Shown here: positions 9,120 to 18,352 of the stretch, piece by piece
Layout of the letters: each line of letters starts with the position of its first letter
Numbering within the stretch: the stretch's first letter is position 1
Assembly (NCBI GenBank): GCA_021776475.1
Contig: JAJFFV010000005.1
Coordinates: 806,001 to 870,000 of the forward strand
Direction: 5' to 3'
Source: Parvularculaceae bacterium
GTDB lineage: Bacteria > Pseudomonadota > Alphaproteobacteria > Caulobacterales > Parvularculaceae
Length of the DNA stretch: 64,000 nucleotides
The notes under the pieces: generated by a model
Databases searched by the model: none
Told to the model about the DNA's origin: nothing
The model's input: only the letters and a program-made list of their open reading frames with translations
Translations under genes and position numbers: made by a program

Positions 9120-9500
9120 TTAGTCCTTGCCGCGATTAAGCATTCCACTGATGACGAGGACAACACCGATAAGGCCTGGGAATGCCGCCACGCCGAGCAT
9201 AGCAAACACAGCGTTAGGCTCGTCTGCGAAGCCACCCCCAAAATAACCCAGCAACAGCAGCGCCGCGGCGACCGCGATCAGGACAAAGCCGCCAGTTACG
9301 CTACCGCCGCCGCTGGCGCGCTCGAGCCCCAGTGCTGCGATCGTTTTCGCATCCAGCTGCTGACCGGATTTCATCGCTTCGCGCACCGTTTTTTGTAATT
9401 GATTGGATTTGAAGACCCCCGCGATTGCATTAATCAGAACAATCGCAATCACGAAACTAAAAACCACTGCCATGTCGCCGTTAAACCAATTCCAGTCCAT
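9120..9500 (-). CDS. Small membrane protein, DUF6249-like
   Basis: The protein has 126 residues. An N-terminal membrane helix (about 9-30) is followed by a short amphipathic stretch with TVREAMKSGQQLDAKTI, the kind of segment that defines DUF6249-type membrane proteins, then a glycine-serine linker and two further hydrophobic helices (about 69-88 and 95-118). Function is unknown. It lies on the same strand as the MAPEG gene upstream, 86 bases away. Confidence 0.6.
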   Translation of the reverse strand: MDWNWFNGDMAVVFSFVIAIVLINAIAGVFKSNQLQKTVREAMKSGQQLDAKTIAALGLERASGGGSVTGGFVLIAVAAALLLLGYFGGGFADEPNAVFAMLGVAAFPGLIGVVLVISGMLNRGKD

Positions 9501-9586
9501 TTCTCCCTCCTCAGCAAGGTCACTTTAAATTACAAAGTACCATGTATTTAGGAGTTTGTCACCATCTTTCAAGGGCCTTGTTAATT

Positions 9587-10003
9587 TTAACCCAGTGCGA
9601 GCAGGCTTTTGGCGGCGAGAACAAGTAGCAAAACTGAAGACACCGCGAACAGCCCAAACCTGACCAGAACTATATTTGCCGATACCTGTACCAAAGAATG
9701 CAGTATACGGATAGAGACATATCCCCAGGCCAGCATGACAGCGAGCTGATCTGCGCCGCCGCTTAGCTGAACATAGAAAGCAAGCGCATAAAAGATTGTC
9801 GGTTGCTCCATCAAATGGTTGTAGTTGTCGGCCGCAAACCGTGCGGGTGCGGGCAACACGGACAATGATCCGGCGTTTTGTGCGTCCTGTGGTTTGATGC
9901 CCGCTTTCTGCATGGCGGGAATGCGCTTGGCATACATATAAAGCCACACCAGCAGCGACCAGCAAATAAGCGCCAGCACTGGTGTCAAAATAGATTGTTC
10001 CAC
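9587..10003 (-). CDS. MAPEG family membrane protein
   Basis: The 138-residue protein has four predicted membrane helices and the MAPEG-family pattern: an N-terminal helix with a YMYAKR loop, ADNYNHLMEQPTIFYAL with the conserved asparagine/glutamate region near residues 62-75, and a helix with YVSIRILHSLVQ. Eukaryotic relatives are glutathione transferases and eicosanoid synthases; the bacterial group has no settled substrate. It is read leftward with no overlapping neighbours. Confidence 0.82.
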   Translation of the reverse strand: MEQSILTPVLALICWSLLVWLYMYAKRIPAMQKAGIKPQDAQNAGSLSVLPAPARFAADNYNHLMEQPTIFYALAFYVQLSGGADQLAVMLAWGYVSIRILHSLVQVSANIVLVRFGLFAVSSVLLLVLAAKSLLALG

Positions 10004-10081
10004 AAAATCCTCCTCTAAGTGATTTGAAGATTACAGGGCGACTTTCATCAGCATGTCAATGTCTCGCGTGTTGCGACAACT

Positions 10082-10417
10082 TCAAAGGAGAAAGAGCACA
10101 TTCTCAGGAGGGCGACCAATAATCGCGCGATTGCCGTTGATGACAATGGGTCGTTCAATCAGCGCCGGGTTTTCCGCCATTGCCCTAAACAGCGCGGCAT
10201 CACTCACACGCTGCAGATCAAGATCTTTGTACAGTGCATCCTTGGTCCGCATCATTTCGCGTGGAGAAAGACCAAGCAATGCAGCGATTTCCTTCAATCG
10301 AGCCTGAGATGGCGGGGTCTTTAGGTATTCGATGATCTCAGGGCGCACACCCTTTCCTTTAAGAAGTGCCAAGGCCTCCCGTGATTTAGAACACCGTGGA
10401 TTGTGCAAAATTTCCAT
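10082..10417 (-). CDS. arsC: ArsC-family (glutaredoxin-type) arsenate reductase
   Basis: ArsC-type proteins have a thioredoxin fold and, in true arsenate reductases, form an arsenate adduct on the cysteine of a CX4-type N-terminal motif. Here HNPRCSKSREAL at residues 5-16 provides it, and the C-terminal PIVINGNRAIIGRPPE segment is typical. Length is 111 residues. The stop-to-start gap from the response regulator gene is four bases, so the two are likely co-transcribed. No other ars genes are nearby, so arsenic detoxification is not certain. Confidence 0.85.
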   Translation of the reverse strand: MEILHNPRCSKSREALALLKGKGVRPEIIEYLKTPPSQARLKEIAALLGLSPREMMRTKDALYKDLDLQRVSDAALFRAMAENPALIERPIVINGNRAIIGRPPENVLFLL

Positions 10418-10421
10418 ATAT

Positions 10422-11117
10422 CTACCTGTCTACCGCCAGTCTGTAGCCGCCACTTTCAGTAAGCAGCAGTGTCGCCTGCGAGGTATCGGGCTCAATTTTC
10501 TGGCGCAAGCGATAAATATGGGTTTCCAGCGTATGCGTGGTCACCCCGGAGTTGTACCCCCATACCTCATCCAGCAACACGTCGCGCGAGACCGGTAGCC
10601 CGCCTGCCCGATACAAAAATTTCAAAATTGAGGTTTCTTTCTCCGTGAGTTTGACCTTTCGATCTTCCTCAGTAACCAACATTTTGACAGCAGGCTTGAA
10701 CTCATACGGGCCGACCTTGAAGACAGCGTCTTCGCTTTGTTCGTGGCTGCGCAAATGCGCGCGCAAGCGTGCCAGCAGCACCGCAAACTTGAACGGTTTT
10801 GTCACATAATCGTTGGCGCCGGCATCCAATCCGAGAATAGTATCTGCTTCGGTATCAGCGCCGGTGAGCATGATGACCGGTGACTTAAACCCGTTCTTGC
10901 GCATCAAACGGCAAGCTTCACGCCCATCCATGTCGGGCAGGCCAACATCAAGAAGCACCAAATCAATATGGGCTTCCTGCTTTACTTTCTCGATCGCCTC
11001 AGCTGCCGTTGCGGCGGTCTCCGCCCGGAACTCATCATGGACCTCGAACTGGTCAAGCAGGGTTTCCCTTAGCAATTCATCATCATCTACGAGCAGAATA
11101 CGTTTCGCGCGTGCCAT
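10422..11117 (-). CDS. OmpR/PhoB-type response regulator
   Basis: A receiver domain (about residues 5-120) has the acidic triad DDDE, phospho-acceptor aspartate in LLDVGLPDMDG and the conserved lysine in VTKPF. A winged-helix DNA-binding domain (about 130-230) has LTEKETSILKFL and the recognition region THTLETHIYRLRQKIE. ATG 11117 follows GAGGAAGAG; the open frame to 11237 would overlap the divergent gene at 11205. No sensor kinase is adjacent. The divergent L,D-transpeptidase hints at envelope control, which is inference. Confidence 0.9.
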   Translation of the reverse strand: MARAKRILLVDDDELLRETLLDQFEVHDEFRAETAATAAEAIEKVKQEAHIDLVLLDVGLPDMDGREACRLMRKNGFKSPVIMLTGADTEADTILGLDAGANDYVTKPFKFAVLLARLRAHLRSHEQSEDAVFKVGPYEFKPAVKMLVTEEDRKVKLTEKETSILKFLYRAGGLPVSRDVLLDEVWGYNSGVTTHTLETHIYRLRQKIEPDTSQATLLLTESGGYRLAVDR

Positions 11118-11204
11118 TTTCTCTTCCTCGTTTCCCGTTAAAATTTGCGGCAATATAGCTTGCGTTATATCAAGGGGAACTGATTTTCTCTCACGGGTGG
11201 TAAC

Positions 11205-11723
11205 ATGAAGTTGATCGTTGAGGCCAAAAATCGTCAACCGCTGGGTGCGCTAAGATATGGCAACAAATCCGTCCCTTGCGCTCTTGGCCCAGCTGGCTTT
11301 GTGGCCGACAAAAAAGAAGGAGACGGCGCCACCCCGATTGCTTCGATGAAACTTATCAAAGGGCTCTACAGATCCGACCGATTGTCGCGACCGGTGACTA
11401 AATTGCCGATGCGAGCAACCGACCCAGCGGATGGATGGTGTGATGACCCAACTTTGCCGCAGTACAATCAATTGGTAAAATTGCCTTTCAAAGGCAGCCA
11501 TGAAAAGCTCTGGCGGAAAGATCATGTCTATAATATCTGCATCGTTCTCGACTGGAACATAGCGCCGGCAGTAGTTGGAAAGGGCAGCGCTATTTTTTTT
11601 CACCTGGCGAGAAACGGTTATACCCCGACAGAAGGGTGTATCGCCGTCAACCTCAGCGATATGCTAGAGATCTTGCGCACTAGCAATGCCGACACGGTGA
11701 TCGAGACACGCCTGGTCGGCTAG
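11205..11723 (+). CDS. L,D-transpeptidase (YkuD) family protein
   Basis: The YkuD catalytic motif is visible as HLARNGYTPTEGCIAV near residues 143-158, with the nucleophile cysteine in EGCIA. A conserved GPAGF...KKEGDGATPI region lies upstream. YkuD enzymes make 3-3 peptidoglycan crosslinks or attach proteins to peptidoglycan. At 172 residues this is a compact, single-domain member with no visible signal peptide, like several short alphaproteobacterial homologues. It is divergent from the OmpR-type regulator and converges on yggS, with abutting ends at 11723/11724. Confidence 0.88.
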   Translation: MKLIVEAKNRQPLGALRYGNKSVPCALGPAGFVADKKEGDGATPIASMKLIKGLYRSDRLSRPVTKLPMRATDPADGWCDDPTLPQYNQLVKLPFKGSHEKLWRKDHVYNICIVLDWNIAPAVVGKGSAIFFHLARNGYTPTEGCIAVNLSDMLEILRTSNADTVIETRLVG

Positions 11724-12395
11724 TTAGCTTCTCTGGCCAAAAATGCTGGATCCAACCCGGACATGGGTTGCGCCCAGTTGACAGGCGATCTGGTAATCAG
11801 CGCTCATTCCCATACTGATAATTGGCAAACCCATCTGTTCTGCCAGTTTGTGCACCAGGGCGAAGTGCGGTGCCGGGCTTTCCTGTGCCGGCGGGATACA
11901 CATCAAGCCTTTTATCGGCAACCCGAATTCATCCTGACATTGTCGGACGAAAGCCGCCGTGTCGCGAGGCGCTACACCTGCTTTTTGATTTTCCTCACCG
12001 GTGTTGACCTGAACCAGACAATCAGGACGTTTTCCAACTTTCTCCATAGCGACAGTCAGTTTCTCGGCCAGTTTAGGCCGGTCAATTGTTTCAATGACGT
12101 CAAACAGCGTCACAGCTTCCAGAGCCTTGTTCGTTTGCAAAGGACCAATCAGATGCAAACAGATGCCAGAGAATTGTCGCTTGAGCCCAGGCCACTTGCT
12201 GGCTGCCTCCTGCACACGGTTTTCACCAAATACGCGATGACCAGCCTGCAAGACCGGCAGGATATGGTCCACATCGAAGGTTTTGCTGACAGCGATCAGC
12301 TCAACGGCCTCCGCCTCCCGGTCTGCCGTTCCCAGCGCTTTGCGAATGGACGCTTTGACAGCGTCAAGGTTTGCGACAATATCAATAGCGGACAT
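11724..12395 (-). CDS. yggS: YggS-family pyridoxal-phosphate homeostasis protein
   Basis: PLPBP/YggS is a single-domain TIM-barrel protein that binds pyridoxal phosphate and buffers its pool. Characteristic segments are AVSKTF with the PLP-binding lysine near residue 37, FGENRVQEA, HLIGPLQTNK, QVNTGEENQKAG and ISMGMSADY. I chose ATG 12395, giving 223 residues; the in-frame extension to 12503 covers the divergent thiE-like gene and lacks family similarity. Its ATG overlaps the ATG of the divergent gene within the same CATG. Confidence 0.93.
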   Translation of the reverse strand: MSAIDIVANLDAVKASIRKALGTADREAEAVELIAVSKTFDVDHILPVLQAGHRVFGENRVQEAASKWPGLKRQFSGICLHLIGPLQTNKALEAVTLFDVIETIDRPKLAEKLTVAMEKVGKRPDCLVQVNTGEENQKAGVAPRDTAAFVRQCQDEFGLPIKGLMCIPPAQESPAPHFALVHKLAEQMGLPIISMGMSADYQIACQLGATHVRVGSSIFGQRS

Positions 12396-13050
12396 GGTAC
12401 AATCGATCTCATCCCTGCAAAAACGTGCGGCCCAGCTCGCCGCTGTGGCCGTCAGCCTTAATGCTGCGCGGATTGCCACGTCAAGCCGGTCAGCCCCCTT
12501 CAAGTTGGCGCTGCTGACCGATCCGCGCGTACCGGTTAGCCAACGCTCTATCGACGCGTTGCCACATCCGTCTGAAATCCGCTGCGCCGTAATATTCAGG
12601 CATTATGATCTGTTGGACCGCGCCAGCATTGCGCACGAACTTTGTTTAATAACCAGAGCGGCTGGTCACTTCTTCCTGGTCGCCGGCGATCCGCGCCTCG
12701 CAACTGAAGTTGGCGCGCACGGTGTTCATTTACCCGAATGGCAGATCGGTGAATTGGCATCCATAAAAAAGGCGCATAGAGAGTGGCTCATCTCTGCTGC
12801 CTGCCATTCGGGCAAGGCCCTGCAATCGGCAGCTGCCGCTGGCGCAGATTGCGCCACGCTTTCTCCAGTATTTTCAACAAAAAGCCATCCGGACATTAAA
12901 CCCCTTGGCACTGACCGGTTTAGCCGTTTGACTAAACGTGCTGACTTGCCGGTGCTGGCGCTAGGCGGTGTAACAGAAATGAATGCACATCAATTGATCA
13001 GCACCGGCGCTGCCGGCATCGCGGCAATCGGCGCACTTTCAGATCTCTAA
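12394..13050 (+). CDS. Thiamine phosphate synthase (ThiE/TenI)-like protein
   Basis: The core from about residue 37 (LALLTDPRVP) follows the ThiE/TenI barrel: VHLPEW, ISAACHSG, GADCATLSPVF, a LALGGV loop and a final GAAGIAAIGAL phosphate-binding region. ThiE couples the thiazole and pyrimidine halves of thiamine; TenI homologues only aromatise or are inactive. Many alphaproteobacterial versions in this position are single-domain, about 200-220 residues. The start at ATG 12394 has no visible ribosome binding site and an internal GTG could be used instead. Confidence 0.78.
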   Translation: MVQSISSLQKRAAQLAAVAVSLNAARIATSSRSAPFKLALLTDPRVPVSQRSIDALPHPSEIRCAVIFRHYDLLDRASIAHELCLITRAAGHFFLVAGDPRLATEVGAHGVHLPEWQIGELASIKKAHREWLISAACHSGKALQSAAAAGADCATLSPVFSTKSHPDIKPLGTDRFSRLTKRADLPVLALGGVTEMNAHQLISTGAAGIAAIGALSDL

Positions 13051-14297
13051 AACTTTATGGCACTCTCAAATATTATAGCAGCCTTGTCCTCATTGCCGCC
13101 AAGCAAATCCGGTTTATTGCTGTCCACAAACTGAGCGGCGGCACCAAGGGTGACGCCTTGCTCAAATACGTATGAGACACCAGCTTGCGTTAATTCGGTT
13201 TCCCGAAAGAAGGTTGGATCAAGTGGCGTTGCGGCATCTCTACTGGCATCAGATGATCCGTAACCCACCATAAATCCCCATGGTCCAGTCTCATATGTGA
13301 TCCCGGCATCAAACGCCAGATATCCTTCGTCGTCCTGGATATTGAGGCCTGCATTGGTATTCTTGACGGAGCCACCCACGGTCAGGCCGTTGATCGCCAG
13401 ATTGACACCAAGAGAGTAGGCTTCATAATCATCAAAGCCAGGCGGGGGGGCTATGAGATCTTCCGTGGCGCTGATATAGCTGGCGCCGAGGCCAAACCTG
13501 ATATCATTTTCCTCATCCCCGAGGGCTTTTTCATAATACACTGCGGTTTCTAGAACATCTTTCCACGAAGAATTGTTCAACAGTGTCGATCCTGCTGCGG
13601 CGGGGAGATAACCACCTACGGGCGCACACAACTCATCGTCGCATTCCCTGAGTTCCGGTGAATAGGACACGCCAAGCTTGAGACCGCCCAATACACCACC
13701 GAGAAAGTTCGCAGGCGGCATATAAGTCAGTTTTGTGGCGTATCCGGAGAAATCGTTGACGGTCTGGACATCGTTCAGCCCTGTCAGGTCACTCTTCCAG
13801 TCATTAACACCAATCGCGCTAAAAACCGTAGGCGATGTTACGGCCAACTGGCTGGCGATACCATTGTCACGGCCAATCGCGATCTCGCCGAAACCGCCTT
13901 TTATGTAGGCGTAGGCGCTCTGCAAATATGCATCGCCTTCAAACGGACCAACACCTCTTGGTCCGCCGGCCAGTAATCCTGAATAGCGACCGGCAGTCCA
14001 GTATTGGTCAGGTGCCTGGCCATCGACGCGAGCTTCCAAAACACCGCCGACCTCAAGGCCATTGTCGAGCAAGGTTGACGACTTCAGCCTCACCCGGGCA
14101 TCGGCGTCAGCCTCCAGTTCACCCTCAACGGCGCCCGCCACGGCACTGACCTCGCCACTAATTTCAAGTTCGTTGTCGGCTTGTGCATGGGCGGGAAGAG
14201 CGAGGGAAAATGCAGCCCAGCTGAGACACGCCAAAAGGCCCGTGCGCATCTGCGCCACCGCCTTCAAGGTGTTCGTCTGTTCTGCGATCTTCAACAT
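13047..14297 (-). CDS. Outer-membrane porin
   Basis: A signal peptide ending in ALPAHAQA precedes a beta-rich protein with typical alphaproteobacterial porin features: an early LEISGEVSA strand, YAYIKGGFGEIAIGRDNG near residues 127-145 that leads to the constriction loop, alternating short strands with glycine/aromatic pairs, and a C-terminal FESAIKF ending in phenylalanine as needed for outer-membrane assembly. The open frame gives 416 residues; ATG 14249, just before the signal hydrophobic core, is an alternative start. An inverted repeat lies in its leader at 14315-14335. Confidence 0.85.
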   Translation of the reverse strand: MLKIAEQTNTLKAVAQMRTGLLACLSWAAFSLALPAHAQADNELEISGEVSAVAGAVEGELEADADARVRLKSSTLLDNGLEVGGVLEARVDGQAPDQYWTAGRYSGLLAGGPRGVGPFEGDAYLQSAYAYIKGGFGEIAIGRDNGIASQLAVTSPTVFSAIGVNDWKSDLTGLNDVQTVNDFSGYATKLTYMPPANFLGGVLGGLKLGVSYSPELRECDDELCAPVGGYLPAAAGSTLLNNSSWKDVLETAVYYEKALGDEENDIRFGLGASYISATEDLIAPPPGFDDYEAYSLGVNLAINGLTVGGSVKNTNAGLNIQDDEGYLAFDAGITYETGPWGFMVGYGSSDASRDAATPLDPTFFRETELTQAGVSYVFEQGVTLGAAAQFVDSNKPDLLGGNEDKAAIIFESAIKF

Positions 14298-14314
14298 TTG
14301 GTCACTTGCTCTTT

Positions 14315-14335
14315 AGCTGCCCTGATACGGCAGCT
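14315..14335. promoter_or_regulatory. 7-bp inverted repeat in the porin leader
   Basis: AGCTGCC (14315-14321) and GGCAGCT (14329-14335) form a perfect 7-bp stem with a 7-base loop. It lies 18 bases upstream of the porin start codon at 14297, so it could form in the porin mRNA leader or act as a protein site. No poly-T run follows in either direction, so it is not a standard terminator. Its role is inferred from position only. Confidence 0.35.
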
Positions 14336-14562
14336 CACATTCAACTTCAGATCTACGCCACTTAAAATTTTGCAATAATTAACGTATGTTAGCTTGTAAC
14401 ACTCCCGGTCAGGCAGGTATTGTTCAAGTACACCAAATAGAGGCTTGATGGGTTTTTTGGTCAATAGATTTACGTCAAACTGTGTTGAGTAATTCAGCCA
14501 TTGTGATAGGAAAGTCACGAATGGTTAACGGAACCAACGGGATTTACAGGAGTTGAGGCAAG

Positions 14563-15030
14563 ATGAAGCCTGAAACATTAAGGTTGTGCAAAATACTGGG
14601 CATGGCATGTGGCGCCGCAATACTGGCCGCATGCGCAAGTAATAACGCGGCAGAAGAGAGCCGCAACGCATCTTTGCCGTCCTACTCTCTGGACAACAAA
14701 TCGGGCACAGCGACCAGTGTGAATAAATATTTGTGGTCTGCTTCACTAGAAACACTTGACTTCATGCCAATGTTTTCCGCCGATCCGATCGGTGGCATCA
14801 TTATTACAGACTGGTATGCGAACCCGTCTGTGCCGAACGAACGGCTGAAAGCAAATATCTTCATTCTGGATACGGCTTTGCGGGCCGATGCGCTTCGGGT
14901 GACTGTTTTCAAACAACAATACACGCCCGCTGGCTGGCAAGATTCACCAGTTAATCCGGCCACGTCACGCGAAATCGAAAACGCGATCCTGACACGTGCC
15001 CGTCAGCTACGACTGAACAGTATCGGCTAG
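14563..15030 (+). CDS. DUF3576 domain lipoprotein
   Basis: The protein has 155 residues. A lipoprotein signal with lipobox LAAC lies at about residues 21-24. The mature part carries VNKYLWSASLETLDFMP, IGGIIITDWY and an ending with AILTRARQLR, which are hallmarks of DUF3576. This family sits upstream of leuS and lptE in many alphaproteobacteria and is presumed to be an envelope lipoprotein, but its role is not established. GAGG precedes ATG 14563. A strong terminator follows at 15056-15087. Confidence 0.88.
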   Translation: MKPETLRLCKILGMACGAAILAACASNNAAEESRNASLPSYSLDNKSGTATSVNKYLWSASLETLDFMPMFSADPIGGIIITDWYANPSVPNERLKANIFILDTALRADALRVTVFKQQYTPAGWQDSPVNPATSREIENAILTRARQLRLNSIG

Positions 15031-15055
15031 TATTCGGTCACGCTTGGCACTAACG

Positions 15056-15087
15056 AAACGCCCGTTGATCAAGCGGGCGTTTTTTTG
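15056..15087 (+). terminator. Rho-independent terminator after the DUF3576 gene
   Basis: ACGCCCG (15058-15064) pairs with CGGGCGT (15074-15080) around a 9-base loop that itself holds the palindrome TTGATCAA, followed by a run of seven T. It lies 26 bases after the DUF3576 stop and 37 bases before leuS, so it should separate the two transcription units. Confidence 0.85.
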
Positions 15088-15116
15088 TTACTCAGAGATT
15101 TTTCAAAGGCAATTAG

Positions 15117-17717
15117 ATGGCGCGGTACAATCCAAAGGAAGCAGAGCCGAGATGGCGGCGAGCCTGGGAGGAAACAGAAGCCTTCAAAGCAGAGACAGAC
15201 ACGTCAAAGCCAAAATATTTTGTCCTCGAAATGTTTCCCTATCCATCAGGGCGGATCCATATAGGGCATGTCCGGAACTACGCCATGGGCGATGTCATCG
15301 CCCGCTATAAAAAAGCACAGGGCCATAATGTTCTGCATCCTATGGGATGGGATGCATTTGGCATGCCTGCAGAAAACGCCGCAATGCAGAGCGGCGGCCA
15401 TCCTCGAACCTGGACCTATAACAATATCGCGATCATGCGGGATCAACTTAAACGGATGGGGCTGGCCATCGACTGGTCACGCGAGTTCGCCACGTCAGAT
15501 CCTGACTATTATGTTCACGAACAACGGATGTTTCTCGACTTTTGGCGCCGCGGTTTCGTTGAGCGGAACGAAAGCCAGGTAAACTGGGACCCGGTCGATC
15601 ATACTGTTCTTGCCAATGAACAGGTTATCGACGGCAAAGGCTGGCGCTCCGGGGCACCGGTCGAGCGCCGGACACTTTCGCAATGGTTTTTTAAGATAAC
15701 AGACCGGGCTGAAGATCTACTTGACGCTCTTGACGATGGCCGCCTTGGCAGCTGGCCAGACAATGTTGTCTTGATGCAGAAAAACTGGATCGGTAAATCA
15801 AAGGGCCTGAAAATGCGCTTTCACGCCGCCGGTAGGGCCCCGGCCGGTTTTGAAAGTCTTGAAATCTACACCACCCGACCTGACACATTGTACGGCGCAT
15901 CGTTTATGGCAGTCTCACCGGACCATCCACTAGCGGCGCATTACGCTGCCGAAAATGCCGAGCTGCGGGCGTTTATTGCAGAGTGCCAGAAAATAGGAAC
16001 TTCCGAAGAAGCGATAGAGAAAGCTGAGAAAAAAGGCCTTCGGCTTCCAATTGAGGTCAGACATCCGTTTGTTGAGGGTAAAACCCTGCCGGTTTTTGTC
16101 GCAAACTTTATTCTGATGCAGTATGGTACGGGCGCTATTTTCGGCTCTGCTGCACATGATCAGCGTGATCTCGATTTTGCCCGGAAATATGACCTCGATG
16201 TTATCCCTGTTGTGCTGCCCCCGGACGCGGACCCGGCAACATTTGCGATTGATCAAGAGGCCTATACGGGACCCGGCACTATTTTCAATTCTGATTTCCT
16301 GGACGGCCTGCCATGGGAAGAGGCATTGCCGAAAGCGATCGCTAGGATCGAAGAAATGGGAGACGGTGAGGGGACCACCAACTATCGCCTGCGTGATTGG
16401 GGTATTTCACGGCAGCGCTATTGGGGGTGCCCGATTCCAGCCATCCACTGCACAAACTGTGGCGTCGTTCCGGTACCGGAACAAGATCTTCCGATAACCT
16501 TACCCGACGAAGCCGACTTTTCGGCGCCAGGTAATCCGCTCGACCGGCACCCGACATGGAAATATGTGAGGTGCCCAACCTGTGACGATGAAGCCAGCCG
16601 CGAAACTGATACATTTGATACATTTGTTGATTCATCTTGGTATTTCGCGCGCTTCGCGGCCCCCGCACCTGAGGCGCCGACGGATAAAAATATGGCCGAT
16701 TACTGGTTACCGGTTGATCAGTATATTGGCGGCATAGAGCACGCGATTTTACACCTACTCTACGCCCGTTATTTTACCCGCAATATGAAAGAGTGTGGCT
16801 ATCTCAACGAAGAAGAACCATTTCGGAACCTGTTCACACAAGGCATGGTCGTTCATGAGACCTATCTTGATACTGATGAAAGCAAGCACCTAAAGGACCG
16901 ATGGCTGTTTCCTGAAGACATTGTCAAAAAGGATGGCCAGGTAGTTCACGCCGAAACTGGCAAGCCCGTGACAGTTGGGGCCATCGAAAAGATGTCCAAG
17001 ACCAAAAAGAACGTGGTCTCGCCAGAGGACATCGCGGACACGTATGGCGCTGACGCAGCCCGCTGGTTCATGTTGTCTGACTCGCCACCGGAGCGGGATG
17101 TCGAATGGAGTGAGGCAGGGGTCGAGGGGGCCTGGCGGCTGGTCAATCGCATCTGGGATACCTGTGAGGGGGCGAAGGGTATTCTTCATCAGCCGCACCT
17201 GGGACATTTGTCCCGCGAGATGGACAATGCTGACATGTCCATGCGGCGGCTGACCCATGCAACGATAGACCACGTAACTGGTGACATCGAGAGTTTCCGG
17301 TTTAACAAAGCGATCGCACGACTTTACGAGTTTATCGCGACGGCCAGAAAGGCCGTTTCGGCTGATACGATCTCAGCGCCCGTTCGAGCGGAGACGCTTT
17401 CTGTTTTGGCGCGTATTGTCTCGCCGTTCATTCCACATATCGCCGAGGAATGTTGGGCCCATCTGGGTGGCGAGGGGCTCGCCTGTAACGCCCCGTGGCC
17501 GAAGGCCGACAAAGCTCTTCTTGCAACCGAAACAGTCACGCTGCCGATCCAAGTCAACGGCAAGCGTCGCGGGGAAATAACCGTCCCAGCAGATGCCGGC
17601 GAAGTTGAGGTCAGGAAACTTGCCTTGTCTGACGACGCTGTTCAGAGGCATATTGAGGGCAAGCAGATCCGGAAGTTAATCGTGGTGCCCGGACGAATTA
17701 TCAATATCGTTGTCTGA
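15117..17717 (+). CDS. leuS: Leucyl-tRNA synthetase
   Basis: LeuS charges tRNA-Leu with leucine and edits misactivated amino acids. The 866-residue class I enzyme shows the HIGH motif as [13 protein letters not shown] near residues 42-54, the editing domain with the threonine-rich [10 protein letters not shown], a zinc-like CTNC...CPTC pair near 444 and 484, and the second signature as KMSKTKKN (KMSKT rather than KMSKS) near 624. The C-terminal domain ends in [15 protein letters not shown]. Adenylation and editing segments are intact. lptE and holA follow closely on the same strand. Confidence 0.98.
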   Translation: MARYNPKEAEPRWRRAWEETEAFKAETDTSKPKYFVLEMFPYPSGRIHIGHVRNYAMGDVIARYKKAQGHNVLHPMGWDAFGMPAENAAMQSGGHPRTWTYNNIAIMRDQLKRMGLAIDWSREFATSDPDYYVHEQRMFLDFWRRGFVERNESQVNWDPVDHTVLANEQVIDGKGWRSGAPVERRTLSQWFFKITDRAEDLLDALDDGRLGSWPDNVVLMQKNWIGKSKGLKMRFHAAGRAPAGFESLEIYTTRPDTLYGASFMAVSPDHPLAAHYAAENAELRAFIAECQKIGTSEEAIEKAEKKGLRLPIEVRHPFVEGKTLPVFVANFILMQYGTGAIFGSAAHDQRDLDFARKYDLDVIPVVLPPDADPATFAIDQEAYTGPGTIFNSDFLDGLPWEEALPKAIARIEEMGDGEGTTNYRLRDWGISRQRYWGCPIPAIHCTNCGVVPVPEQDLPITLPDEADFSAPGNPLDRHPTWKYVRCPTCDDEASRETDTFDTFVDSSWYFARFAAPAPEAPTDKNMADYWLPVDQYIGGIEHAILHLLYARYFTRNMKECGYLNEEEPFRNLFTQGMVVHETYLDTDESKHLKDRWLFPEDIVKKDGQVVHAETGKPVTVGAIEKMSKTKKNVVSPEDIADTYGADAARWFMLSDSPPERDVEWSEAGVEGAWRLVNRIWDTCEGAKGILHQPHLGHLSREMDNADMSMRRLTHATIDHVTGDIESFRFNKAIARLYEFIATARKAVSADTISAPVRAETLSVLARIVSPFIPHIAEECWAHLGGEGLACNAPWPKADKALLATETVTLPIQVNGKRRGEITVPADAGEVEVRKLALSDDAVQRHIEGKQIRKLIVVPGRIINIVV

Positions 17718-17743
17718 TAGGGCAACCAGCAAAGGCAAGGCAA

Positions 17744-18352
17744 ATGCTTGTTAATCTTTCTACCCGTCACCTCAGCCTTGGGCTGTTCGCAATCGCCCTG
17801 CCTGCTCTTTCTGCCTGTGGGTTCACACCGCTTTATGCAGATACGGACCAGTCCATCAATAACTCATTCGCGGCAATCAGGATCAATCCAATCCGTGACC
17901 CGGAGCAAGCGAGTTATGTTCTCGAAAGTCAGCTTCGGGATTTTATCAGTAGTACCGCATCTGCGCGGTATGATCTGGCCGTGACTTTGCGCGAAAAGCG
18001 CAGATCAGTAGCTGTAACCAGTCAGGCTCAAACACAACGTTTCGAATATACTCTTGAGGCAAAGTATGTCCTGACCGAGCTCCAAACCGGCAAGCGCTAC
18101 CAGAATGAAAAGTCCGCCATCACCAGCTATGGCATCGTGCCATCACAATATGCCTCACAAGTAGGACGGGAGGATGCAATTCTAAAAGCAGGTGTGAAAC
18201 TGGCTGATAAAATAGAAACCGATCTCGTGCTTTATTTCAAAGGACAGATCGAAGGTGTTGAGCTCGAAGCAGGCGAAGAATTCGCCACACCAAGCGACGA
18301 AGAAAGCTTACGCGAGAAACAAATCCAGGAAATTCTCGGTGATGAATTTTGA
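17744..18352 (+). CDS. lptE: LPS-assembly lipoprotein LptE
   Basis: LptE plugs the LptD barrel that inserts lipopolysaccharide in the outer membrane. The 202-residue protein has a lipoprotein signal with lipobox LSAC near residues 22-25 followed by the family's GFTPLY, then the alternating beta/helix domain with RYDLAVTLREKR and a long C-terminal acidic helix. The leuS-lptE-holA order is conserved in alphaproteobacteria. Its TGA stop overlaps the holA TTG start, so translation is coupled. Confidence 0.93.
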   Translation: MLVNLSTRHLSLGLFAIALPALSACGFTPLYADTDQSINNSFAAIRINPIRDPEQASYVLESQLRDFISSTASARYDLAVTLREKRRSVAVTSQAQTQRFEYTLEAKYVLTELQTGKRYQNEKSAITSYGIVPSQYASQVGREDAILKAGVKLADKIETDLVLYFKGQIEGVELEAGEEFATPSDEESLREKQIQEILGDEF

